Assembly (NCBI GenBank): GCA_933228895.1
Contig: OW121853.1
Location: 8,252,494 to 8,316,493 of the forward strand
Length of the DNA stretch: 64,000 nt
Source: Platycnemis pennipes
Lineage: Eukaryota; Arthropoda; Insecta; Odonata; Platycnemididae
Direction: 5' to 3'
Under the pieces are notes generated by a model. The model was not told the DNA's origin, ran no database searches, and saw nothing but the letters and a program-made list of their open reading frames with translations. The position numbers were made by a program, and so were the translations under genes. Positions 47,101-59,100 of this stretch are shown here, in pieces (the first letter of the stretch is position 1; every line of letters starts with the position of its first letter).

Positions 47101-50100
47101 TATGAAGTCATTATTTATTTCATGACACTTTGTTGGCTCATCCTCATATGTAATGTCTTCTGTGCTGCCGTCCCCCATAAATCCAGCCTTTTTAAAACAG
47201 TTACCAAAAACTTGCAACTTTAAATAAGTGCATGCAAGACAGCCTGTGCATGGCGTGTATTATGTTCCATAAACTGTTCTTATATCATTTTTCTCATTAA
47301 CTGTTCTCTACATACACACCACCCAGTAATTTCTCTTCACAATGGAAAAATTCCTTGATTAAGGGGTTGCAATTTACTGGTGGTATTTGGAGATATTTAC
47401 TATATTTTGATGTATCATAACACAATCCCCTCTTTTTTGTCCTGTACACTGATCAATAAAAAGGACTACATATTTTCCATTTGCTCATTTCCATCTTTGA
47501 GCATGTATAAATCCCCTGGCTTTATATATTCATCAATATGTAACAAGTGGCTCCAATTTTTCAGAGCCATTAAAATTGACACAGAAAAGCACTGTGAATT
47601 TTTCTTTGCTTTCTTCCCCCTCCTTGGCAGGATTGGCTTCTAAATGGCAGAGTTCTGTCAGGAAGCAAGTTAGAAAAAACTCCTTCCTCATCAGCATTGA
47701 AAATGTCTTGTGGTTTATACTCCACTAAAATCATTAGCAAAGTTTTTTCTTCACTCTTCTACCACTGTATCGCTTTCCGTGACTTCTTCCACACACATCT
47801 TCAATGTTTTGAGATCACACCGTACTTTAAACTTTTGTAGCCTTCCATTTGATTCTTGAAAATTTTCAATTCCCATGTTTACTGCTACTTCTCTTACCTT
47901 TGCTGTAGAATAGTCGGGAATATTTCTGGCTCTATCTTTAATCAACCAATCAAATATGTGCTCATCTAACTGTTCACTTTTCACTGCCCAAGACTTTTTA
48001 ATTTATAACCCTCAATGCTCAATCTTCAGTTTCTGAACATTTTTTAAAACTGGATATCAGGATTGGCGGTGGTATTCTAAACGCCTAAGCAACATCTGTT
48101 TTTCGCTTCTCCTCATCAATGGCTTGGAAAATTGTTAATTTAGTTTCAGTTGTTTCCAGTTGCCTCTTTTTTTAAGATTTGTCACGGCCATTGTGGACCT
48201 AAAATTTACAATGTAATTTACGTTCATGTGCATTTTTACTGGCAAATATTTATAAATTGATAGAAAATTGTCAAATTAAAAATGGTTAAGTACATTCATA
48301 ATATGTATAAGACCATCAAGTAAATAAATGGTATTTTCAACCCAGAAGTGAGGCGTCCGATGACACGGGCACTGACCGATGTCTTCAACTGTGACTCTAA
48401 TAACAAATAATGTTGCTTATCGGGGGACAGCAATAATTGTTTAAGAGTGGTGGAGTTCAAATTGGCGCCGAAGTTACTCCGGAAAAACAGATGACTGCCA
48501 CAAGTTGAAGTATGGATAAATGCAATGTAATTTTCGAAGGGTACGGTCCTAACGATGTCGAGATTTCATGGTGAACTGACAATAAAATGAAGTCAGAATA
48601 GGCAAAATGCCCCTTAAAAATCATTTTAACCCTAAAATATAACAAATCTTCCAATTTTAGTATAATAGCTGCGTCAGATGGTGATCTCGTACGTGGGTAT
48701 GGAGTTCATCTGAGAGGTTTACGCTGGTTTGCAAGTTCTATTTAGACCAGAGGTTTGTTTTACTATCATTTTCGCTAACATAATAGCTGAATACACTGAA
48801 TATTTTACTCCTTGGAGGTAGTTGGCTCGTCATGGGGGTGTATTCTCGGTACGAAGTGTGGAGGTTTTTCGAAAATATTGAGGTATGATAGGAAGAAGTT
48901 TCTCCATATGATTGCATACAAATTTTGGCGGGACCTCGAAGTCATTACGAAAAACTGAGGTTTATGATATGAAGAGGTTCACTAGGTAGAGGTTTAAATG
49001 TATGATTTGCAAAGATGTACTGCCATTGAATTGCTCAGAGAAGAGAGGAATGAGGAGGTTCTTGAAGGCAGCCATACCATTTTATACTCCCCCAAGCAGA
49101 AAAAGATTACTACTGAACTCGCACATCTTCCACCTCTATAAATTTACGCAGCACACGTTAAGAATCAGACCCCAGAAAATTGACTTCCAGTTTCGTGATT
49201 GTTTACAACCGTGGTGATAGGTTCATGAGAATGTATTCAGTTCAGGCTCCAAGTGAAGTTAAAAAAATAAACTTAGAGAAAATCTATATGTATCAATGTG
49301 ATTATAAAAACTATTATAAATACAACCACCGATTATGATTATGAAACTTCACATGCTCCACAGTACATTTTACAATACTGTCACTCACCGACACCGTAGT
49401 TAAATGTCTCAGAGTCTTGATATAGGTGCGACGTTGCGGTGAGTCACTCTTCCGCTTAGCCGGTCATTCCCTGTCTGATGATGCATAGCGTCTCCGTTCC
49501 TGATAACTGATACATCTCTTGATATTCCTTCAGTTCTTGAATAAATTTCATTGGCCTTGCTCCATCTCTCCCATAAAAATTCTGCATTTTCAGATGAGCC
49601 ATTCCCATATTCTGCAACTTGGATGCAATTCTCCTTCACTTTTCTTGCAATTTCCATGAGTACATCTTCATCCAGTTCCACCATCTTGTTTGATTGTTGT
49701 CGCATCTCTGCCGGCAATTACTGAATCAATTCTCCATTTTCGCTTACTTTTCTGCTAATATTTTCCAGTTTAAGTACATTTTTTTGCACCTCGTTCCTTA
49801 GTTTTCCTATCTCTACATCAGCCTTTATTATCCTCTTAACTAGCTCCTTAACTTTTCCTTTCTTCCAGCTCTAAGTTTCATCCGATTTCCTTTCCTGTGA
49901 ATCAAGTTTTTCTTGGTACTCTCCTCGAAAATTCATCAACCCTTCATGCATCTCCTTCATCAACTGTTCCCTCATCACCTTTTGTCCTATTTTCATTTGC
50001 TCCAGATGTTTTCTCAATCCTTCCCAAAACCGTTCATCCTTTCTGGCTTGCTCCTTTCGTTCTTCCTTCATCTTCTTTTCACGTTCTTTTCGTTCTTCCT

Positions 50101-53100
50101 CCACCTTCCTTTCACGTTCCTTTCGTTCTTCCTCCGCCTTCTTCTTGCGTTCCTTCTGTTCTTCCTCCATTCTTCTCATCTCTCTAAGTGTGACCTCTAT
50201 CTGATTTTCAGCCATTTTTTCTGTGTCAACCGCGAAGTCATGAGTGTCCTGGGGCCCAAGTCTCGAGTCTTTTGTTACGCTGTAACGAATGAAATTTGTC
50301 ATTATGATAACGTCATTTGTTTCAAGTTATTCGTTTATCCACGTTGATAACAAAATTGACATTTTCATTGGTAAAGAAAACATCAATATTTATTCAGTGA
50401 GTTATGAAAGATTCAAGACTTGGGCCCCTGGTCTAACTTCTCCTTCCCTTATATAAATTTTAACCGTTATTGCAGTTCTAACTTGTTACCCTGTACCATT
50501 ACTCCTCAATCTCTCAATAAGTTCTGTAGGTCACCTTTTTTTACTCATAAAACTTCTTAGTCACTCCTGCCATGTTTTTTTTTCTTAGTTTACTATCTCA
50601 GGTCTCCTGTGCTCTGTATTTAAACAAGTAGTCGTGCCCCAAGACGTTGTGGCACCAAAATGCAACCTTTTCCCGTCCTCATTCACACGCCTCTTCTTTC
50701 TTCAAAATGCAACATTTTCCCGTCCTCATTCACACGCCTCTTCTTTCTTCAAAATTTAACCTTTTCCCGTCCTCATTCACACGCCTCTTCTTTCTTCAAA
50801 ATGCAACCTTTTTCCCGTCCTCGTTCACACGCCTCTTCTTTAGCTCCCCTTCTTCTTTCCAACTGTCCTCTTGTTGGTTGACCTGTCTGCTTCCTCCTTA
50901 TTCTCTCCAATTGTCCTCTTGTTCGTTAACACATCTGCTTCCTCCTTATTCTCTGTAATTGTCCTCTTGTTGACTCTCTTACTTCATCGGTGATGTTGTT
51001 TATTATATTAACTATGACTTAGAAATCGTATCCAGGACTTGTTTATTATATTGACCTTAAGGACTATCGTCCCGTTACAAGGTCCCGTTCACTGTACCAT
51101 TTAAAAATTCATTACTGCATCTGAGGTAGACCTGTTTTGCTTGGAGCAAAATTGGTGGTTAAGGTTGAATTAATTTTAAAAAATCTATGAGATTAATATA
51201 GATAAATTTTTCAAATATCTTTTAGAAATGGCTGAAAGTTGGCTATTGGATTTTTTTATTACATATGTCCTTTGTATCCCCTTTTTTAATTGGTAGGTAA
51301 ATTCACTTATTTTAAGGCTCTGTGAAAAAGTACTTTGAGGTCGACAAATTTCTCTAATAAGTGTAGTTAATGGTGAATGTTCAAGAAAACTTAATTATCT
51401 TACCAGTACAAGCATCACATACCATCTATACATATTTAATTTAATTTTGAAGGAATTTGCATATTATTGAAACTTCCTGTATGGCCAATAGAAAGAGGAT
51501 TACTCTATTTTAAATCTGTTGTCTTTAAATTGAGATTATACTATTGTCAATAACACATTCCATGCAGGTCATAAATGTGGATATTCAGTTCATAGGAGGG
51601 GAAGGAAATGATTGCCAACTGGGAAAGCGACCACATTGATTGCCGTGGTCTGTGCTGAATGTATTAATTCTGTAAGTGGCACTGGATGACCTTGAATTTA
51701 TAGGCTTGGTTTATGGCACTATGGCAGTGGCACTGAGTTTTGTTTGGAGTGTCGTAAAAACAATAATTGAAAACAACTGTAAAAGGATTTGCAGACCATG
51801 AGTGTTTCGGTGATAATTTTCTGTTCTGATTATGGTAGAATAGAAATTCTTTTCCTTTGCTGAAGCTTATCCCCCTTGAAGGTTCACTTCCTCTTTATAT
51901 CTGCATCTAGAGTTATTAGAATAGTAAACTTTCTCTGCGCTGTGTAAGAATTCCTTCTTTTGGCATTTTTAAACAGGCTTATTGTTCAAGAGTGGGACTA
52001 AAATATGAAAAAATAAGAGCATTATTTAAATCGTATTTATTAGGTTCATTAACTTTGTACAATGAAATAAAAAATTACGGAAATACAGTTGCACCCTGTG
52101 TGTCTTAGGATATGCAAAAATTACAAGGGTAACCTTGAATTAAATACGACATCAATGGTTTTTTGAAAATAATTATATTTAAGTCAACATATCTTTTATA
52201 AATACTTCACCTGCTTTATGTCACAGAGGAACAACGCTCTACTTTCAGCACCTTTCCCAGTTGTCCACAATGTTACTGCCAGACTCCTTACAAAATGAAC
52301 GACAGATTATGAGTTGTCCCTCTTGTCTGTGAGTCATCTGTAAGCATGTGTCCTCTCCTCATTCATTCCCTAAATTCCGATTCTCGGACTGTTTATGTTC
52401 GCTTTCTCTCTCCCCCTGCTATAGGTTAGAGGGGTGTGAATCGGACCAGTGGGTAAATAGGAACGATTTTCAAAAAGTGGACCTAAATCCGAAATGGTGC
52501 TTCTGAGACTCACAGCATTACATACAATGTATCCATGTAACCTTATCCTGCAGGGACACCCGAAACGAGAACATATTCTTTTTTTGATACACTGTTTTGT
52601 GTAGGCTTTCTATGCGAGGCAGGTGGGAAATTGGATCTTTTTAAAACTTTGAATAGTGATACACACATAGTGATAATGTAATTATTTCTTGGATTTGATT
52701 TTTTTCTTTACTGAAAGTGAAATGAATACAATAGCTAGTACAATAGGTTACTTTTTCATCCCTTGCATAATTGCTTTGGATTTTCCTCTGCCTTATTGAA
52801 AAAATGCGAAATTCAATGGTTCCGAGAATATGAATTTCATTAGTCAAGGTTCTGCTGGTGTCCTGCGTGTAATATATGAGGTGCATTATAATTGAAATTT
52901 TGGAGACATGGGGATAACAGCCAAAGGTTTGACCTGTGTGTTGTGCATGAGTGCACGTTATACTTGGGAATTTAGGGTGCATTTCAAGGACATGACACTG
53001 CATATGCATCACGGTTGTACATCAGTTGCAGATTGTTTAGTAATTTGTTTTTTGTTTCTTGGTCATTTAGTCAATTGGTTAAAGCTACTTTCTGTCCATT

Positions 53101-56100
53101 CAAATATTTGATTTGAATTCACAACTTAGGAAATGAATTTCTTTGTTTTATTTTCAGCACCAGAAGTTCAAGGTGCTGATGGAGCACTTTTCAAAATTAG
53201 AAGATGTGCCTCTGCAGCAAATTGTGATTTATGGAGGCAAAGACAATTGCAGGCTGATTGAGCCCTATGACACACCGGATACTGTAGGTATTACAGTCAC
53301 TGATATATTAGGTGAGTGTACCCTATGTAATATCAGTCATCTAAATTGTACCTATCAACTGAACAGTAGCCCTCTGGGAGGAATTTTGTTCAGTTCATCA
53401 TGGGAGTAGACTTTGTGGCTTAGCCCTGGCTGGGCATTTGTATCCATATACAGTAGAAGCCCGGTATAGTGAGTACGGTTAATTGCGAGAATCGCGTTAT
53501 AGCGAGTGATTGTCTTTGTACCGCCAAAAGGCCTATGTTTTGCATGTAAAATAAAGCGGATATAGCGAGGCCAAAAAGTTCCTTCCACGGTATATGCTCG
53601 GTATTACGACAGATATCTCTCGAGGGCGATGCACCGCCTAGCAAAAATAAACTATTGTGTTTTGTGTTAACTGCTAATTAAACTAAAAATACAAGATGTG
53701 TGCCATATCTACAACACCTACAGCCAATTATGTCCAAACATTAACGTTTTACGGCCTTCAGTACGCTCTGCGTGCTCCCGTTTTACGTTCTTTTGTTAGG
53801 CCCAGTCATCAGTGGGAGTGGGCAGACGACGAGCAAGATGAGAGTAGGAGAGGGAGTTAGGTCTAGGCATGGGCGATATTGATAATTCAATATCGGGATA
53901 CGATAATTTTAGCATATCATAAGGTGGCGATAACGATAACTCAGCGTGACGATAAACATCGTCTTATCGTGCTCCGATATGTTATCGGGGCACGATAAGA
54001 TGTCGGGGCACGATAAGATGTCAGGGCACGATAAGATGTCGAGGCACGATAAGATGTCGGGGCACGATAAGATGTCGGGGCACGATAAGATGTCGGGGCA
54101 CGATAAGATGTCGGGGTGCGATAACTATCACGATAAATATCGTGACCATGATAAATATCGCGATAAAATATCATGATATCGCGCCCCGATAAAATATCAC
54201 TATATATTATCACGATAAATATCACGATAAAAGATCGTGATATTGCGCTCGTTCAAACATAGCGTGTTCGCGCCCGATGAATTATCGTGATATTGCTCCA
54301 GTTAATCGTGTCGGATAAAGACAGCCATAAGTTGGCCTTCGCTTAAGCTTGAAAAATATCTTCGACCCCCGAAACATGCCGTATTTCAGTTAACATTCAG
54401 GCCAATTTTCCCAACTGATGGACGTACTGGTTAAAATTCGAAAACTCAACAAAGCTGATATTATCGTCATGACATATTCGCAAAATTATCCAAAAACTTC
54501 CACAGTATACCTAATATTTTAATTCCGACTAGTTACGCTGTCTTTACAGTTTTCTTCGGCGATCGAAACAGAGAAGAACTGGAAGAAAAACACCGAAACT
54601 AGATGAATTAATATTTTATATAATGGAAAATGTCCCGTTTCTTTCATGAAATATGTTGATATTCTACCAGATTGTGCCTGAAATGACTTTTTTGCTGTTA
54701 CCTTCGTCAAATACCACGGAAACAAAAGAAAAACTGTAAATACGAACGACTATGAGAATTAGGTGGGTTTTTTCAACACCTTCGGATATAACGAGCGCTC
54801 GATTTAGCGAGTGATTTCCGAGGGATTATGAGCACTCGTTATACCGGGATTCCACTGTATATTAATTTTGTAGCGTGTCAGTCAGTCCATTCTGCATCCG
54901 TTCTGTTTTGTTCTCTCCCAAGTTTTGAGCTGAAAGAGTGAGGTTTGGTGGGTTGAGTGTGGATTCTCTGTCTGTATGATTTGGTAGTGGTTTTGGATTT
55001 TTAGCAGTTTGCAGTGCAGGGAAAAATGCATGAGAAAAATAGTTTTTTCCCTATCTTTTAACATGGGAAACCAGTTGCTATGCAAATTTGTTTACGTTGC
55101 TAAGTACATAAATGTGTTTAGGTTGATGAACTCTTCTCGGGCTCTACACCGGGTGAGTGAATGTAATGCTGCCGACGTTGTGTTTAGGTTTGTGGTAAAG
55201 GGGCAAAAATTGGATTGAAGAAGTTGAAGAAAGTGGAATTAGTTTCATCAATTAAGGTGGCTGGTCGGGTAATCGTTAGTCATTGATAAATTTAGTTACT
55301 TAAATTTTAATGCTCATTTAAAATTTCAATAAAAGGTCGCAGTTACACTATATTCAGTAAGAATGACTAATGTCTTAGGTACAATCTGAAATATTGTGCT
55401 TTAACTTTACACATTGCCATAAAATTTTGCTTAAATGCAGACTTGATTCATTTCTTAAGTCATTCTTGCGAAATTAATTTTCTGAAAACAGTTCTCACCC
55501 GTGACCATAGAATTCAAAATAAGTATTTTAATGAAGACACATTGTCACTCGAATGCGAACTAGTATTAAAATATGATTCTATAAATTATTTAATCTTTCG
55601 TTTTTAAACCGGCAACAGCGTCCATTCTGCAACACGCTGTAGGCAGTTGTTTGTTACAGTAGTCGTGACGACAAGTGTCACTTACGTCGTTGTTTACATT
55701 AGAGACCATGTGCTTCTTTGGTGGTTTCTTGTGGTTTGCAACGCTGAATTACTCGTAAGATTTAGGTGGTTTCACGTGGGTCCGCCCAAGTTAGATCTGT
55801 TCGTCATGTCTACGTCTTTTCGAAGAAAGGGGAAGCTCATTTCCCAAAAAAAATATAATAGGAGAGTAAATCATTCGCTCTCCATGAAGGCAAAGTGGGA
55901 AGAAAAAGCTTCATCTGGTGTACACAATTCGTCTACGCAGCTTTTTAACGTCGAAGGTAGCCGTTTGATTGATATTGCATTTGCTGGCGAGCAAATGGAG
56001 TGCGCTATTTGCAATACAGCTTCTATACTCTGCTAAACTCTAAACTGCTCTAGACCTACAGGTACCAATATGAAATTAGCGGAGGTATTTTCATATTTCA

Positions 56101-59100
56101 GCAAAGCTTTTGATAATATCACTAAAAAGTTTACGTTGTACACTGTATGAATCTGGAAACCAAAAATAAATGAAAGTGATGCAGTTTTCAAGAACGAAAA
56201 AGGATTAAATTTAAGAGTAGGAAACCATAAGTTAGAGCAGGAAGAGAAATTTCATAATTTTGGTAGCATGTTGTAGGAAATAGGGTATAGTACGTGTGAG
56301 GTTCATTGGAGAAAAGCATTGGCGAAAGAGACATTTACTCCAAGTAGAGAGCTTATTACAGGAGCCTTGAGTAGAGATGTTAAGAAAAGACTGGTGAAGA
56401 GTTTAATATGGAGCGTGGCACTCTATGGTTTGGATACATGTGCTAGGAGGGAAAAGGTTAGGTGGGTGGATAGGAAGACGAACGAGGAGGTATGGGAGAT
56501 GAAATTCATGACCTTTGTCACAAGTGGGCATCAGGAATAGGCACCATTATTCATTATGCATCATAATTCACTTGAAAAATAAATACAATTGTAAGCTAAC
56601 AAATTTTCAGCATTGCTCTCATACAGGTTCTACTGTGAGGAGGAGGTTTCCATATGTGCATATTGAGTGGCAAGGTTTTCTTAGTTATCAACTGAAGGAA
56701 TATTTAAGGCGTTAAATATGGTCTTTGGAGTCAGTATAATGACAATGACCTCGAGAATTAGTGAGAGAGACATGAGAATGATTCCCACAAATAGTGCAAA
56801 GGAAAGATGGAGTTCAGAGAAGAAAGTACATTTTTTGAGAGCATAGGTACAAGTTCATTTCATACTGGTAATGCCTCATTTTATTATGAATTTTCCATAA
56901 AAGTGGATCGCCTTCTTCCACCTAACACGATCAACTGTCACGTCACCTCAAACCAGGGAAGTTAAATTCTTAGTACTCATGGATTGGTATACTTGTCAAA
57001 ATCTTATTATCTTGGAGTAATAAATGAAATCGAAATAATTTTATCAGGGAAGTATTTTTCTAGTTAGATCGCAATGTCATTAGTGCTCTACAATAATTGG
57101 CAACACAATTCACTTGTTTGAAATATTCTACCTAAATCAGAAAAAGCACCTAAGCCCATCGACACCACTGGAAATTGTATCTAGAGTATGCTTGAATAAT
57201 ATCAGGGAAAGGATCAAGAAATAAGTGATCTTCTATGCTACTCATCACAGATCCTCAATTGCTCTTCTCATCGCCATATTGACTTCTGCATTAGAATCTT
57301 AAAATCACTACGTTTTAATCCCCATAAATACTAAATTAGTCCACTGTTTCTAGAACTTTAGATAGGACTTTCAGTTTATGCAAACTTCGTATTTTTTTTA
57401 ACTTCCCGATAATATGCTAACATATTACGAGCAAATATTTACCATTGACCCATTGGGGAGTAATGTTCACAACCGCGATAACAGCATTTAACTTTATGTT
57501 ATCAAAAGTGCTTTGGTTTATATTGCATATAAAGTAATTTTACAAGAGATTTTCTCTTCACAACTCGTCTGATTAGCATGTCCCGTACCTTCGTGTGCCA
57601 CGTTGCCAACTTTACACCACATAGCCGCGCGCGACATTTGAAATTCTCGCATACATATTTTTTAATCGTATTTACGAAAAATTTCAGTCCATAGTATTAA
57701 ATGATATTTTCAGAGTAGATTTTAATTTATTAGAGCTACATTATATCAGTTTTTGGTAAAAATCTGTTCAGTAGGAATGGAGAAAGTGCGTAATTTATCC
57801 TATTGGAATAGAGAGCGCCATAAGGCTCCATGTTAAAAGAATCCAAAATATCGCAAAAACTATGTCGATGATCCCCCGTTTTTTCTTCGATATTCCATAG
57901 AATATCCAAAAAGGAACATATTTGGAAATTTATAAGAAAATCTGTTCACTTTGGTTTTTTAGACCAGCCACCTTAAGTTTGTAAGTATGAAATTATTAAT
58001 TGACGTTTTCCATGTGCAGATAGTTAAATAAAACTATTTTTGACAACAATTGTGTATGAATTGTGAATTTCAAAGCTAGGCATTTTGAAGTACTTTTATA
58101 TTATTTGAAAGAAGGTTATAAAACGTTTATTATGTGTTAATGTTTGTTGCTAAATCAGCAGGTTAATTCGAATATACATTAATTTTGTAGTGTGTCAGTC
58201 ATTCTGTATCCATTTTGTTTTGCTCTCTCCCAAGTTTTGTGCTAAAAGATTAATGTTTGGTGTGGATTCTCTGTCTGTATGATTTGGTAATAGTTTTGGA
58301 TATTTAGCAGTTTGTTGTGCAGAGAAAAATGCAAGAAACGTGGTTTTTGAGAGCGGGAGACAACATATAATGAAAATATGGTGTAGAAAAAAGTACAAAA
58401 ACATAGGATAATTAGAATGGGACTCATTTCTCTAATTATGAAATAACCATTTCATTCTCTCTGCGTACGAAACGCTTATGAAAAGTGCCTGCAAAGTCTG
58501 CTAGTCTGGTTCATAAAAATCTCAGAAGCACTCAAGCCCCACAGGTATCAAAGAGATGGCATTGTGCTAAATGCAACTATGAAGAGGCTTTGCAATGGGT
58601 GATCGAGGGTCAGAGACAGCTGGAGCACATGAAGTCAGTTACTTGATGATTGAATTCAAATTTCGTATACATATGCAACAAAAATTTAAGCAATCTTCTT
58701 GCATGGAAGAATATTTTCCAAATGGCTGCTATAATGCTTTGTTTGTTTGGCAATGGATACAATACATAAAATGACACTGTGGTAAATTAAAACAAAAAAA
58801 TGATTATTGTCTTGGGCAAAAAAAGAAATTGAACTATTGTGCTTGAACCGAAAGACAGCTAATAATCATAGTAATGGTAATAAAACAGGTGATGATAATA
58901 AAACAAGTAATGATAATTTATATTAATTATTTGATATTTAACAAACAAAAATGTTCAATTTGGTCGAATCAATAATCATGAGCCGAAAGGAAACAAATGG
59001 CATACAGGACAAGATGTAGAATGATTTTTCCCATTTTGTTGTGTGTTATTTAGGGATGTGAAATGTTTTAGTTATGCGGGTTGGTTGTTTGTGTATGGGT

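Larger units (their letters stand above)
55256..57972. mobile_element. TTAA-flanked TIR element (Kolobok- or piggyBac-like)
   Basis: Perfect 11-bp inverted ends GGTGGCTGGTC...GACCAGCCACC are flanked by TTAA at 55252-55255 and 57973-57976. The interior contains a short ORF with a zinc-binding-like start (55806-56036) and, at about 56300-56560, a piece of CFDP2/RTE-like LINE. TTAA duplication is known for piggyBac and Kolobok. The ends start GG rather than CC, so Kolobok is the better guess. Confidence 0.75.

Noticed and set aside
50647..50958. Ser/Phe/Leu-rich + frames
   Set aside because: They are translations of the 47-bp minisatellite within an LTR-like block.
53986..54129. Possible CRISPR-like repeat array
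   Set aside because: The 18-bp units are directly contiguous with no spacers, in an animal genome; it is a minisatellite.
53946..54225. Repetitive protein frames on both strands (GHDKMS and YRAPTS repeats)
   Set aside because: They arise because the 18-bp minisatellite period is a multiple of three; there is no start context, domain or splice support.
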